Notes: generated by a model from the letters alone, not told the origin. A stretch of DNA of 64,000 nt from Phycisphaeraceae bacterium (GCA_023898685.1 CP060234.1:930001-994000); one strand, 5' to 3'. Shown: positions 1 to 8,501, numbered from the stretch's first letter. Numbers and translations are program-made.

Positions 1-107
1 TCGTCGCGGCCTTCAACGCGCGGAGCCCGTCGGCCGACCTCAACGGCGACGGGCTGCACTCGCTCAACGACCTGTCGACCTTCGTCCGCTGGTATCTCGG
101 GCTCTGA
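1..107 (+). CDS. C-terminal end of a dockerin-type protein (partial)
   Basis: The frame starting at base 3 is open from the window edge to a TGA at 105-107. It encodes ADLNGDG followed by LHSLNDLSTFV, a calcium-binding dockerin half-repeat (DxNxDGxxxxxD), and ends RWYLGL. Dockerin repeats at the C-terminus are common on secreted planctomycete proteins, where they probably serve as anchoring or assembly modules. The rest of the protein lies outside the window, so its catalytic or structural part is unknown. This tail lacks the Gly-Cys ending seen in the neighbouring dockerin proteins. It converges with the CsaA-like gene. Confidence 0.75.
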   Translation, partial: VAAFNARSPSADLNGDGLHSLNDLSTFVRWYLGL

Positions 108-130
108 CGGCTCATCCCCGGGGCCGGCGG

Positions 131-487
131 CTAGCCAACGCGGTCGCCGGGTCGGACTCGGTCGTGTTCATCGGGCCCGATGAGCACGACCGGTCCATCC
201 CCTTTCTCGCTGTAGACGCCCAGCACGAGCACCTCGCTCCTGACACCCGCGACGCGCCGGGGCGGGATGTTGACCAGCGCGAGCACGAGACGGCCCTCGA
301 GCGACTCGGGGGTGTAGGCCTCGGTGATCTGGGCACTTGAAGTCCGGACGCCCAGATCGTCGCCGAGATCAACGTCAACGATGTAGGCCGGCACCCGGGC
401 CCGCATGTTGGGCTCGACCCGCAGGACGCGTCCGACGCGGATGTCGAGCGCGTGGAAATCTTCGATGCTCGCTAATCCATCGGTCAT
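131..487 (-). CDS. csaA: CsaA-like tRNA-binding domain protein
   Basis: About 118 residues forming a single OB-fold tRNA-binding domain of the CsaA/EMAP-II/Arc1p type. Visible hallmarks are DIRVGRVLRVE near the N-terminus, RTSSAQI in the middle (family form KxSAQI) and LVLALVNIPPRRVAG with VLGVYSEKG towards the end. CsaA proteins of this length are cytoplasmic homodimers that bind tRNA and have been linked to chaperone or export functions. The ATG at 487 is preferred because it places the family's usual N-terminus; an ATG at 505 would add six residues. Neither has a clear Shine-Dalgarno sequence. It lies downstream of the dockerin gene but is separated from it by a terminator hairpin. Confidence 0.85.
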   Translation of the reverse strand: MTDGLASIEDFHALDIRVGRVLRVEPNMRARVPAYIVDVDLGDDLGVRTSSAQITEAYTPESLEGRLVLALVNIPPRRVAGVRSEVLVLGVYSEKGDGPVVLIGPDEHDRVRPGDRVG

Positions 488-555
488 GGCGGAAGCGTAT
501 CGCACGGCGGGGGGTGTTGGACGGGTCGATTCGAGAGCGACAAGGAACCAAGAGA

Positions 556-583
556 AAACCGCGGGATCGTAATCCCGCGGTTT
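556..583 (-). terminator. Rho-independent-type terminator hairpin
   Basis: A perfect 12-bp stem (AAACCGCGGGAT / ATCCCGCGGTTT) with a four-base loop lies 27 bases beyond the stop of the dockerin gene that ends at 611. The stem core CCGCGGGAT...ATCCCGCGG recurs at 2450-2479 and 19188-19209, so this may be a repeated terminator cassette. Confidence 0.7.
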
Positions 584-610
584 CCCGCAACGTGGAACCG
601 GTTGTCGTGC

Positions 611-2236
611 TCAGCACCCGCCGAGGAAGCAGGTGATAAACGCGTTGATGTCGACGATGTCCCACACGCCGTAGGCCGGGGCGAGGTCGCCGCAGGGCAA
701 GCTCCCGGTGAAGCAGGTGATGAACGCCCCGATATCGACGATGTCGAGGATGCCGTCGCCGTTGAGGTCGCAGGGGCACGGCGTCGGATCGCAGCCCGCG
801 CTGTAGCAGAGCGCGTCGTCGTCGGCCGTGGTGTCGATGAGGAGGGCGGGGGCGTCGATCATCTTCACCAGGTAGTCGGGTGCGATGCCGTTCTGCTTGT
901 TGAGCGCGTCGAAGTCGGCCGTGAAGCTCCATTCCAGCTCGTCGCAGCCCGTCTCGCCGGCGTCGTTGTTCTTGACGACGTAGGTCTCGCCGAACGCGAA
1001 CGGGGGCGGCGGGGTGGCGAAGTCGAACCGGCCCGTCATCGCATAGCCGCAGTCGAAGTCGGGCACGACCGATTCGCCATGCGAGACGTTGCTCACGCCG
1101 TACGCCCACATCCACTGCGGCGTGCCGACGACATCCGTGCGCCACTCCACGGCGTGCTCGGGCCCGAAGCTGCGGTTCGTGCCGGCCTGGATGATGTTCA
1201 TGTCGTTGTCGTAGCGCACGGCCGCGTAACCGGGCGAGACGAACGGCGTGATGCCGTCGGGCGAGAAGAAGCTGTATTCGCGCCCCCAGAGAACAAACCC
1301 GCCGGGATCGACCGCGACGAGGTGGGTGCCGGGCACCACGCCGGGCCCGCCGAAATCGGTGCGCCCATTCAGGATGATCCGCCCGCTCGGCGAGATATCG
1401 AGCCCGTCGCCCGTCTCGCGGACGTTGTACCCGGCCTCGCTGGTCGGGTCGAGATCGGCCGGGAAGTCGTAGTTCCAGACCCACATCGGCGCGCCGGCGC
1501 CGTCGACGCGGAGCAGGAACGCGTCCTGTGTCTGGATGACCGCCCCGCTCGGCGGCGTCGGTTCGTTGCGGACGGTCGTGCCCGAGACAACGAGCGTGCC
1601 GTTCGTCGGGTCCATCTTGATGTCGGTGAACGCGAACCGGGCGGCGATGTCGGGGTCGGTGATCGGGTCGGCGTAGAACGCGTTCCAGATCGGCGCCCCG
1701 CCCGGCCCGACATTCAGGATCAGCGGGCGGCCCAGCATGTTGCCCGTCACGTAGATCTGCCCGTTGTTGCCCTGATCGAGCGCCACGCCAGGCTGAGGGA
1801 AGTTGATCGGGTCGGTCATGAAGGTGCCGAAGTAGAACCTGTTCCACATCAGCGTGCCCGTGGCATCCAGGCGGAGAAGCAGGATCTGGACCATGGGGTC
1901 GGGCGACGATGTCGACTCGGCCGCGATGACGTAGCCCCCGTCGAACGTCTGCTGCACCGAGTAGCCGATGTCTCGCCCCGGGCCCGCCCAGCGGCGTTGC
2001 CAGGCGATCGTGCCGTCGGCGTTGTGCTTGGTGACCAGCACGTCCTCGTTGGGCGAGGCGGCGGTGCCGTAGTCGCGGAACCCCGCCGTCACATACCCAC
2101 CGTCGAACGTGCGATCGATCGAGTAGGCCTGTTCGCGGCGGGCGTCGCCCTGGGCCCGTTGGAACACGTCCGCGTGGGCGGCCATGCCGGCACACAGCGA
2201 GAGCGCGGCGACAGCGAGAGATTGGGCGGTCTTCAT
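611..2236 (-). CDS. Secreted GC-type dockerin protein, tandem paralogue 1
   Basis: 541 residues. The ATG at 2236 is chosen because it has a GGAGG Shine-Dalgarno eight bases upstream and opens a classical signal peptide (MKTAQSLAVAALSLCAGMAA, cut after HA-D). The body is a string of repeats of the form DGGYVTAG...D.LVTKHNADGT..WQRRW, reminiscent of SBBP/PQQ-like beta-propeller blades, so it probably folds as an extracellular propeller. The C-terminus has two dockerin half-repeats (DLNGDGILDIVDIGAFITCF and DIVDINAFITCFLGGC) ending in Gly-Cys. It is closely related to the gene at 4432-6063 and more distantly to 2521-4176. A structured leader (2316-2372) precedes it. The exact ligand or anchoring partner is not evident. 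Confidence 0.85.
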   Translation of the reverse strand: MKTAQSLAVAALSLCAGMAAHADVFQRAQGDARREQAYSIDRTFDGGYVTAGFRDYGTAASPNEDVLVTKHNADGTIAWQRRWAGPGRDIGYSVQQTFDGGYVIAAESTSSPDPMVQILLLRLDATGTLMWNRFYFGTFMTDPINFPQPGVALDQGNNGQIYVTGNMLGRPLILNVGPGGAPIWNAFYADPITDPDIAARFAFTDIKMDPTNGTLVVSGTTVRNEPTPPSGAVIQTQDAFLLRVDGAGAPMWVWNYDFPADLDPTSEAGYNVRETGDGLDISPSGRIILNGRTDFGGPGVVPGTHLVAVDPGGFVLWGREYSFFSPDGITPFVSPGYAAVRYDNDMNIIQAGTNRSFGPEHAVEWRTDVVGTPQWMWAYGVSNVSHGESVVPDFDCGYAMTGRFDFATPPPPFAFGETYVVKNNDAGETGCDELEWSFTADFDALNKQNGIAPDYLVKMIDAPALLIDTTADDDALCYSAGCDPTPCPCDLNGDGILDIVDIGAFITCFTGSLPCGDLAPAYGVWDIVDINAFITCFLGGC

Positions 2237-2315
2237 CGTGGGTTCCTCCCGGAACAAGGTGTTGGTGGACGGGTCCCGCCGACACCCCTTGCACCGGCCA
2301 TTGCCCGTCGATGTT

Positions 2316-2372
2316 GTCCCCCTCGGGGGGACGCCCGACCGTGTGGGTGACCCTTCGGGTCCAACAGTCGGG
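2316..2372 (-). promoter_or_regulatory. Structured leader, copy 1
   Basis: Upstream of the dockerin gene starting at 2236 the minus strand can form two consecutive hairpins. The outer one (2372-2334) pairs CCGACTGT with ACGGTCGG and carries an inner GACCC-GAA-GGGTC stem; a second G/C-rich hairpin is at 2332-2316 (GTCCCCC/GGGGGAC). The same arrangement with changed but still pairing bases precedes the paralogue at 6063. A further hairpin is possible at 2392-2415. It may be a regulatory 5' UTR, or merely the remains of gene duplication. Confidence 0.45.
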
Positions 2373-2449
2373 TGCTGTCCTTGAGAACGGGACGGCGGGT
2401 GATCTGTCACGCCGTTCATTGCCAATTCAGCGGGCGCCGGCGGAGAAAG

Positions 2450-2479
2450 GAAGCCGCGGGATCCAGATCCCGCGGCTTC
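2450..2479 (-). terminator. Terminator hairpin of the second dockerin gene
   Basis: A perfect 13-bp stem GAAGCCGCGGGAT / ATCCCGCGGCTTC with loop CCAG lies about 40 bases beyond the stop at 2521. It shares the CCGCGGGAT stem core with the hairpins at 556-583 and 19188-19209. Confidence 0.7.
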
Positions 2480-2520
2480 ATGCTCAGATCAGCGGATTAT
2501 CGGCACCGGAGCGTGACCGC

Positions 2521-4176
2521 TCACGGGCAGCCCGCGACGAAGTCGGTGATGAAGATCTGGATGTCGCGCAGGTCGAGGATGCCGTCGCCGTTGAGGTCGG
2601 CGATAGCCTGCCCGTTGACGAAAGCGGTGATGAACGCGTTGATGTCCTGAAGATCGAGGATGCCCCAGTACGGGGCGAGGTCGGCCCGGTTGCAAGGCCC
2701 GGTGTAGCAGGTCGGGTAGTAGCAGAACTGCAGTTCCTGACCCTGGACCACCCGCAGCAGGTCGGGCAGATCGACGACCCCGAAGATCTGGAACGGCTCA
2801 ACCGGCAGCGGCATTTCCATGCCCGGCATCTCGGGGGCCATGTCGATGTGCCGCTCGTTGCAGCCCGAGACACCGTTGTCCTCGGTTTTCACCAGGTAGT
2901 TGTCGCCCGCGCCCAGGAAGCTGGGGGGAGCCGTGAGCTCACCGCGGCCCGCGACGCCCCAGCCGCAGGTGAGATCGGCGACCGCGACCGACTCGCCCCA
3001 GGTGGGCCAGACCGGGTCGACGCCGCCCTGATCGCCGTACGCCCAGGTCCAGAACGGGATCAGCATGGGGTCGGTGAGCATCAGGAAGGCGTTGGGCACG
3101 AAGTTGTCGATCCGTTGCACGGTGCCCGCAATGGCGACGGTGAAGAATCGCTGGTCGAACTCGACCGAGGCGTAGCCCGGCGCCCCGTAGAGGATGCGCC
3201 CGTCCGTCTCGAGCGGCTGGTAGCGCATCATGTTGAAGGGCACGCCTCCCGGATCGGTGACGATGGTGATCACGCCCGAGTCGATGAACTCGCGGCCGAA
3301 ATCGGTCTTGCCGGCGCTGTAGATGAACCCGTCGGGAGCGATGTCGACGCCGTGCCCGTATTCCTTGACGTTGGGGTCATCCGGGTCGTCGCGGTCGAAC
3401 GGCCAGTCATACTTGAAGTACCAGAGGGGGAAGCCGACGTTGACGTCGAGCTTCATGAGGATGGCGTCGTCGTACTTCGTGTTCGTACCCGCGGGGTCGC
3501 GGTACTCGAGCGAGCCCGAAACGACCGCGGTCCTCTCGTTCTGGTCGATATCGACGTCGGTGAAGGCGTGGAGCGCCCCGTCGATCATCGGCGGGACGGG
3601 CGGCAGGAAGTACGACATTTGCCAGATCGGGTTCCCGTTGGGATCGGTGAACGTGAGCGTCGGGTGGCCCATGAAGTAGGCCGTCACGATGATCTCTTCA
3701 TTCGGCACGAGCAGGTCGAGTGCGACGCCAGCGTGCGGGTGGTGGATCGTGTCGCCGGCGACCTGGTGGGGATAGGCCTTGGCCCACAGGAACTGGCCAC
3801 TGGGATCGAGCCTGAGGAGGACGAGCTCCATGTTCTGCTCGAACGATTCGGTCTCACCCGCGATGATGTACCCGCCGTCCATCGTCTGCCTGATGGAGTA
3901 GGCCACGTCATCCTCGGGCCCGCCCCAGACGCGGAGCCACTGGAAGTGCCCGTCCTTGTCGTGCTTGACGATGTAGAAATCCTTGTTGTAGATCCCGCCG
4001 GCGTCTACGACCTTCCGCCAGCCGGCGGTGACGAACCCGCCGTCGTTGGTCTGGGCGATCGAGAGACTGCCCTCGTCGTCCACCGAGGCGAGTTCATACT
4101 GGTAATACTGGCCGTCGGCGGTGCCCGCAACGAGCGCGAGCACGGCGGCGCCGGTGATGATGATGTTGCGTTTCAT
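2521..4176 (-). CDS. Secreted GC-type dockerin protein, tandem paralogue 2
   Basis: 551 residues. The ATG at 4176 follows a GGAAGGGG ribosome site and opens a signal peptide (MKRNIIITGAAVLALVAGTA, cut near ADG-Q). The propeller-like body has the same blade signature as its neighbours (NDGGFVTAGW, DFYIVKHDKDGHFQWLRVW, MDGGYIIAGET, LVLLRLDPSGQFLWAK). The C-terminus carries two dockerin half-repeats (LDLQDINAFITAF and DLNGDGILDLRDIQIFITDF) ending VAGCP. It is the most divergent of the three tandem copies. Its leader has a CACGCCC/GGGCGTG hairpin (4261-4287) with a GGTCACACGG loop resembling the loop of the leaders of copies 1 and 3. Confidence 0.85.
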   Translation of the reverse strand: MKRNIIITGAAVLALVAGTADGQYYQYELASVDDEGSLSIAQTNDGGFVTAGWRKVVDAGGIYNKDFYIVKHDKDGHFQWLRVWGGPEDDVAYSIRQTMDGGYIIAGETESFEQNMELVLLRLDPSGQFLWAKAYPHQVAGDTIHHPHAGVALDLLVPNEEIIVTAYFMGHPTLTFTDPNGNPIWQMSYFLPPVPPMIDGALHAFTDVDIDQNERTAVVSGSLEYRDPAGTNTKYDDAILMKLDVNVGFPLWYFKYDWPFDRDDPDDPNVKEYGHGVDIAPDGFIYSAGKTDFGREFIDSGVITIVTDPGGVPFNMMRYQPLETDGRILYGAPGYASVEFDQRFFTVAIAGTVQRIDNFVPNAFLMLTDPMLIPFWTWAYGDQGGVDPVWPTWGESVAVADLTCGWGVAGRGELTAPPSFLGAGDNYLVKTEDNGVSGCNERHIDMAPEMPGMEMPLPVEPFQIFGVVDLPDLLRVVQGQELQFCYYPTCYTGPCNRADLAPYWGILDLQDINAFITAFVNGQAIADLNGDGILDLRDIQIFITDFVAGCP

Positions 4177-4353
4177 GGCAACCCCTTCCGCTGCAATCGC
4201 CGAGGAGCCGCCGTGTTCCCCCAAGGAGCACGAGGCTCCCCGGAACCTTTCATTGAACCTCACGCCCCGTGTGACCACAAGGGCGTGGGGGGTCACGCCG
4301 CCCGATCCGCGGCGAGAATCAGGGTGTTCCCCTAGTGCCGCGGGAGGCGGGAA

Positions 4354-4367
4354 AGCCCCGCGGGGCT
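4354..4367 (-). terminator. Terminator-like palindrome after the third dockerin gene
   Basis: AGCCCCGCGGGGCT followed on the minus strand by TTT lies about 65 bases beyond the stop at 4432. It is short but G/C-rich with a small T-tract. Confidence 0.5.
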
Positions 4368-4431
4368 GTTGGGCCCGGCGGGGCTGGAGAATCTCCGGCT
4401 GCACGTGGCTCGCCGGTCCTTCAGCGGTGAC

Positions 4432-6063
4432 TCACGGGCATCCGCCCAGGAAGCAGGAGATGAAGGCGCTGATGTCGCTGAGGTCGAGGATGCCGTCCCC
4501 GTTCAGGTCGCCGCACGGCAGCCCGCCGGTGAAGCAGCCGATGAACGCGGTCACGTCGGTCAGGTCGAGGATGCCGTCGCCGTTCATGTCACACGGGCAA
4601 GGCGCGCCGGGGGTGCAGTCGGGGTCGTAGCAGAGGATGCGGTCGTTGGTGTCGGCCGCGGTGAGGAAGTTCTCGGCCTGGATCAACTCGTCGCGATACT
4701 GAGGCTGGATCGGGGCATCGCCCAGCCGGGCCTGGAACTGCGGCTGGAAGTCCCAGCGGCGCTCGAGGCAGCCGGTCTCGCCGAGGTCGTTGTTCTTGAC
4801 GAGGTAGGTCTCGCCACGGGCGAACGGGCCGGCAGGCGGGATGAACTCGAACTGACCCGCCATCGCGTAGCCGCAGGGATCGGGCGTCGGGATGACCGAC
4901 TCGCCCCGCGAGAACTCGTCGCCGCCGTACTCCCAGAACCAGAGCGGGACGCCGCCGAAGCCGGTCAGCGACTCCCAGGCGTGCAGCGTGCCCGCGCTGT
5001 CGGGCACGCGCCCGGTCTGCACGACGTTCAGGTGGCTGTCCCAGCGGACCGCGGCGTACGCGGTCGCGGGCCGGCCATCGACGCCGTCCGGGCTGAAGTA
5101 TGAGTACTCGGCCGACCACATCGGGATGCCAGCGCGGTCGGTCGAGATCAGGTGCGTGCCGCGGCGGGCGGTGTCGGTGCCGAAGTCGGTGCGGCCGTTG
5201 AGGATGAGGTCGCCGTTGGGTCCGACGTCGAGGCCATCGCCCGTCTCGCGGTTGTTGTCGCCGTTGTCGGGGTCGAGGTCGAACGGGAAGTCATAGTTCC
5301 ACGACCAGATGGGCGCGCCCACCGGGTTCGTCCGCATCATGAACGCATCCTGGAGCACGATGCCGCCCGGCTGGTTGAAATCGGGGTGGGTGCTCGTGCC
5401 GCTGACGACGAGCGTGCCGTCGATGCGGTCGAACTTGATGTCGGTGAAGGCATACTTGAAGAAGCCGTCCGGACCCGCCGGGTCGGTGTAGAGCGCGGTC
5501 CACATCATGCCGCCGCCCGGCCCGACCGCGAGCACCAGCGGCACGCCGGCGACGTTGCCGGTGACGTAGATCTCGCCGTCGAAGCCCTGGTCGAGGGCGA
5601 CGCCCGGGTGGGGGGTGTGGATCGGATCGCTCATGAATCCGCCGGTGTAGTAGCGGTTCCACACGAGCCCGCCGGCCGGGTCGAGGCGGATGAGCAGCAG
5701 GTCCATGCCGGGCACCGGCGAACTCGTCGACTCGGCCGCGACGATGTAGCCGCCGTCGAACGTCTGCTGGACCGAATAGCCGATGTCGCGGCCCGGGCCC
5801 TTCCACAGGCGCTGCCAGTCGACCGAGCCGTCGGACTTGTGCTTGGTGATCAGCACGTCCTCGGCGGGCGCGCCGGCGGCGTCGCCGTAGTCGCGGTAGC
5901 CGGTGGTGACGTAGCCGCCGTCGAGGGTGCGGTTGATCGAATAGACGTGCTCCCGGGAATCGTCGCCCTGGACACGCTGGAAGATCTCGGCGTTGGCGGT
6001 GGAGACGCTCAGCCCGGCGCACAGCGACAGCGCCGCGGCCCCGATGATGCGGGTGCTCGACAT
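4432..6063 (-). CDS. Secreted GC-type dockerin protein, tandem paralogue 3
   Basis: 543 residues. The start at 6063 has a GAGGAAA ribosome site and opens a signal peptide (MSSTRIIGAAALSLCAGLSV, cut near ANA-E). The mature protein begins EIFQRVQGDDSREHVYSINR, matching paralogue 1 (DVFQRAQGDARREQAYSIDR) almost position by position, and the similarity continues through the blade repeats (RDIGYSVQQTFDGGY in both). It ends in two dockerin half-repeats (DMNGDGILDLTDVTAFIGCF and DLNGDGILDLSDISAFISCF) with final GGCP. This gene and paralogue 1 therefore form the younger duplication. Presumed extracellular; no catalytic motif was recognised. Confidence 0.85.
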   Translation of the reverse strand: MSSTRIIGAAALSLCAGLSVSTANAEIFQRVQGDDSREHVYSINRTLDGGYVTTGYRDYGDAAGAPAEDVLITKHKSDGSVDWQRLWKGPGRDIGYSVQQTFDGGYIVAAESTSSPVPGMDLLLIRLDPAGGLVWNRYYTGGFMSDPIHTPHPGVALDQGFDGEIYVTGNVAGVPLVLAVGPGGGMMWTALYTDPAGPDGFFKYAFTDIKFDRIDGTLVVSGTSTHPDFNQPGGIVLQDAFMMRTNPVGAPIWSWNYDFPFDLDPDNGDNNRETGDGLDVGPNGDLILNGRTDFGTDTARRGTHLISTDRAGIPMWSAEYSYFSPDGVDGRPATAYAAVRWDSHLNVVQTGRVPDSAGTLHAWESLTGFGGVPLWFWEYGGDEFSRGESVIPTPDPCGYAMAGQFEFIPPAGPFARGETYLVKNNDLGETGCLERRWDFQPQFQARLGDAPIQPQYRDELIQAENFLTAADTNDRILCYDPDCTPGAPCPCDMNGDGILDLTDVTAFIGCFTGGLPCGDLNGDGILDLSDISAFISCFLGGCP

Positions 6064-6137
6064 GTTGGTTTCCTCGTGATACGGGGTGTGGCTTCCGCGG
6101 GCGTTGCCGGCGGCTCTTCCCGTCCGCCGGCGCCCGT

Positions 6138-6218
6138 GCCCCCCTCGGGGGCGTGTCCCGGCCGTGTGGGTGACCTGCTTCGGTCCAACGGTCCGGGGCA
6201 CCCGATTCGCTCGGGTGC
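6138..6218 (-). promoter_or_regulatory. Structured leader, copy 2
   Basis: On the minus strand, upstream of the gene starting at 6063, three hairpins follow each other: GCACCCGA/TCGGGTGC (6218-6198), an outer CCGG.CCGT/ACGGCCGG stem enclosing GACC-GAAGCA-GGTC (about 6197-6157), and GCCCCC/GGGGGC (6152-6138). The second and third match the leader at 2316-2372, with stem changes that keep pairing. The loop sequence GGTCACCCACACGG is identical in both copies. Confidence 0.45.
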
Positions 6219-6308
6219 AAGTCTCAAGCGAAGGACGCGGCGGATCGCTCACACATCAACCAAAAAAACCGATGCCGACCGCCCCCGCGCGACGGGGCCA
6301 CAATGAAA

Positions 6309-6342
6309 TCGGCCGGCGATCCCGTGTGAGATCGCCGGCCGA
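6309..6342 (-). terminator. Terminator of the first PEP-CTERM gene
   Basis: A perfect 12-bp stem TCGGCCGGCGAT / ATCGCCGGCCGA with a 10-base loop lies 26 bases beyond the stop at 6368 and is followed by TTT on the minus strand. Confidence 0.75.
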
Positions 6343-6367
6343 GGGGGAGACTTGGAAATGAACGAGA

Positions 6368-7006
6368 TCAGCGCCGACGGCGCGCCGCGGCAAGCGGAAC
6401 GAGCAGCGCGAGCGTCGCGGGGGCGGGGACGACCGAGATCGTGATCGACTCATATGCGTACTCCGCGCCGATGCCGCCGAACCGGCCGATGTACCATCCG
6501 TACACGCTGATGCCGTTCAGGTCATAGGTTCCAACCGCGTCGAGAATGTCGAGCGACGGGATGGTATCGGAGCTGCCGTAGGTCGCCAGGAAGTGCAGGT
6601 CATGCGTCGGGGTCAGGCCCGGGACATGCACCTGCACGTCCTGCGGGAAATCGATGTTCCGGGACAGCATGAAACCATCGGCAACGGGGTCGTTGTTGCG
6701 CACGACGAAGTACGCCGGCCCGAACGGCTGGGGGTTGTCGAGCGTGATGTACGACGAGCCAACCGTCATCTCGAACGAGGCCAGGTCAACGGTGTAGCCG
6801 CGAGTCGGGAAGCTGGCGCTGTTAACGTAGTTCTCGGAGTCGACAAGGAAACTCATGGAGACGGCGTCGCCCGCCTGCACGTTGGCGTGACCACCCCCGA
6901 CGAAGTTGTAGTCAACGGTGCCGTTTACCTCGACCTTGACGATCGAAGCGCTGGCGGAGGCGACGGCGACGCCCGCGAGGGCGACGATGGCAGCGATGCG
7001 GTTCAT
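6368..7006 (-). CDS. PEP-CTERM-like secreted protein
   Basis: 212 residues. The start at 7006 has a GAGGAG ribosome site and a signal peptide (MNRIAAIVALAGVAVASASA, then SIVKVEV). The C-terminus is VVPAPATLALLVPLAAARRRR: a proline-containing motif, a hydrophobic segment and a basic tail, the tripartite sorting signal of PEP-CTERM proteins in its VPAPA variant. Such proteins are processed by exosortase and released or attached at the cell surface; no exosortase gene is in this window. The middle of the protein is beta-rich and not recognised. It is divergent from the helix-turn-helix-like gene at 7278, with a palindromic site between them. Confidence 0.8.
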   Translation of the reverse strand: MNRIAAIVALAGVAVASASASIVKVEVNGTVDYNFVGGGHANVQAGDAVSMSFLVDSENYVNSASFPTRGYTVDLASFEMTVGSSYITLDNPQPFGPAYFVVRNNDPVADGFMLSRNIDFPQDVQVHVPGLTPTHDLHFLATYGSSDTIPSLDILDAVGTYDLNGISVYGWYIGRFGGIGAEYAYESITISVVPAPATLALLVPLAAARRRR

Positions 7007-7137
7007 GATCTGCTCCTCTGTTGTGCTGTTCAGGTCGTTATTGCGCAGCAGGCCGGCGAGCCGGCTCACGATTCCCACCGAAGGCCCACGCCCTCGGCCC
7101 CACAGACCGCAGAATAATGACCCCGGACGATCGCGTC

Positions 7138-7158
7138 AAGTTTCCCCTGGGAAGTTTT
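7138..7158. promoter_or_regulatory. GTTTCC...GGAA palindrome-like site, copy 1
   Basis: AAGTTTCCC-CT-GGGAAG-TTTT lies in the 271-base region between the PEP-CTERM gene (start 7006) and the regulator-like gene (start 7278). The aligned sequence at 9938-9968 in front of the paralogous regulator-like gene has the same GTTTCC..GGAA core followed by an A/T-rich tract. It is a candidate operator. The rest of the gap shows no gene. Confidence 0.45.
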
Positions 7159-7277
7159 GCCAAATATCTTGTGGTCATCTTCCGGCCCGCATACACTTCA
7201 GCAGGCCGTCCGGTGGGCCGGTATGGTGCATCCCTCACCCCCGGTCGGCAGACATCCAGACCGCCCGATTCGTCGTT

Positions 7278-8501
7278 ATGCAGAGCACAATCCAAACAGA
7301 TCAATTCGACAACGCGCTCGACCACGCCTTTCAGGGCATCCGGGGGGCGCTGACCGATTTGCTCGTCTCCGTCAAGGCCGATCCCACCAAGCCGCAGGAG
7401 ATCGCCCGCCGGTTCAAGATCAACAAGAACCTCGCGTGGAAGGTCTCCAAGATCATCACGGTCACCGACCCGCACGCGGTGATCTCCAACCTGCCCGGGA
7501 CCGCGGGGATGGACACCATCCTCTCGGCCTTCGAGGCGGCGGGCGCCCCCGAGCCCCACCTGACGGCGGCCCGCGAGGCGTTCGGGTCGTTCGACCGGAT
7601 GGTCGAGGTGCACGTGGGTGATCGCTCGACGCTCCAGCTCGTTCTGTCGAGCAAGGCGCCGCGGCGGGTGCCGCCCGAGCACCTGCACCAGACCCGCAAG
7701 ATGGCCTTCCAGGGCAACTCGTGCATCTGGGGCATCCAGTCCCGCGTGCGCCTCGCCTCGTTCTTTCTCGCGCCCAATCCAAACGACCCCGCGATGCTCG
7801 ACACCGCGAGCCTCAGCGGCATGATCGACGTCCGCCGCCTGCGCTCCAACGCGAGCGTGCCGCTGCTCGTCCGCTTCGCATACAACGACGACGGCTCGAT
7901 CCGCCAGGCCCCGCCTGTCGATTCGATTGACCCCGCGTCGGCTGACGACCCGCTGCACCTGATGCCCGAATTCTGCTCCGACCCGCTCCCCGAGTTCGTC
8001 CCGGTCGAAGGCGCGGGGTTCATGCGTTATCAGCTTGCCCCGGGGCCGATCGGCAACTACGGGCTCAACACCTGGGTCTACGGCGAGTTCACCCGCCGCT
8101 TCGCGTCGATCTACCGCGACGAGCACAACCTCTACGGCGAGCACGCCGCGATCGTGCAGACACCCACCGAGTGGATGATCTGCGACCTCCAGGTGCACAA
8201 GAGCCTCGCGTTCGCGATGACACCCAGGGCGGTGCAGTACGCCCAGCACACCCCCAGCCCCCAGCCGGCCGGCTCGGACGAGTACGACCGCCTGCCGATG
8301 GCCGAGCGGATTGAGCCCATCGGCCAATGCCCCCCGGTCACCGCGACGCCCCTGCTGCCCGATTACCCGGACATGGTGCGCCGCGTCTACGATCGCCTGG
8401 GCTGGGATGCCACCGACTTCCACGGCTTCCGCCTGACGATGAAGTACCCGCCGATGAACACCTACGTAATCATCCAGCACGATCTGGCGGAGCCGAAGTG
8501 A
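7278..8501 (+). CDS. Uncharacterised protein with N-terminal helix-turn-helix-like segment (paralogue A)
   Basis: 407 residues from the ATG at 7278; no good Shine-Dalgarno is visible. No database family was recognised. Residues about 30-60 (DPTKPQEIARRFKINKNLAW, then KVSKII) read like a helix-turn-helix, a common DNA-binding fold. The remaining 340 residues are mixed alpha/beta. It is homologous to the convergent gene at 8652-9884: shared blocks are LSGMIDVRRLR versus LSGLIGLQRLR, and near the C-terminus ERIEPIGQ...DYPDMVRRVYDRLGWD versus ESVEPLGR...RYGTLIRHVFDQLGWE. There is no signal peptide or membrane segment, so it is probably cytoplasmic. A role as regulator of the adjacent PEP-CTERM gene is inference from position and from the shared upstream palindrome. 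Confidence 0.75.
   Translation: MQSTIQTDQFDNALDHAFQGIRGALTDLLVSVKADPTKPQEIARRFKINKNLAWKVSKIITVTDPHAVISNLPGTAGMDTILSAFEAAGAPEPHLTAAREAFGSFDRMVEVHVGDRSTLQLVLSSKAPRRVPPEHLHQTRKMAFQGNSCIWGIQSRVRLASFFLAPNPNDPAMLDTASLSGMIDVRRLRSNASVPLLVRFAYNDDGSIRQAPPVDSIDPASADDPLHLMPEFCSDPLPEFVPVEGAGFMRYQLAPGPIGNYGLNTWVYGEFTRRFASIYRDEHNLYGEHAAIVQTPTEWMICDLQVHKSLAFAMTPRAVQYAQHTPSPQPAGSDEYDRLPMAERIEPIGQCPPVTATPLLPDYPDMVRRVYDRLGWDATDFHGFRLTMKYPPMNTYVIIQHDLAEPK

Noticed and set aside
375..4335. Long open frames overlapping the dockerin genes on both strands (for example 602-2350 and 2311-4335 on the plus strand)
   Set aside because: They are Arg/Gly/Asp-rich antisense or out-of-frame shadows produced by the high-GC third codon positions; the minus-strand genes have signal peptides, ribosome sites and dockerin repeats.
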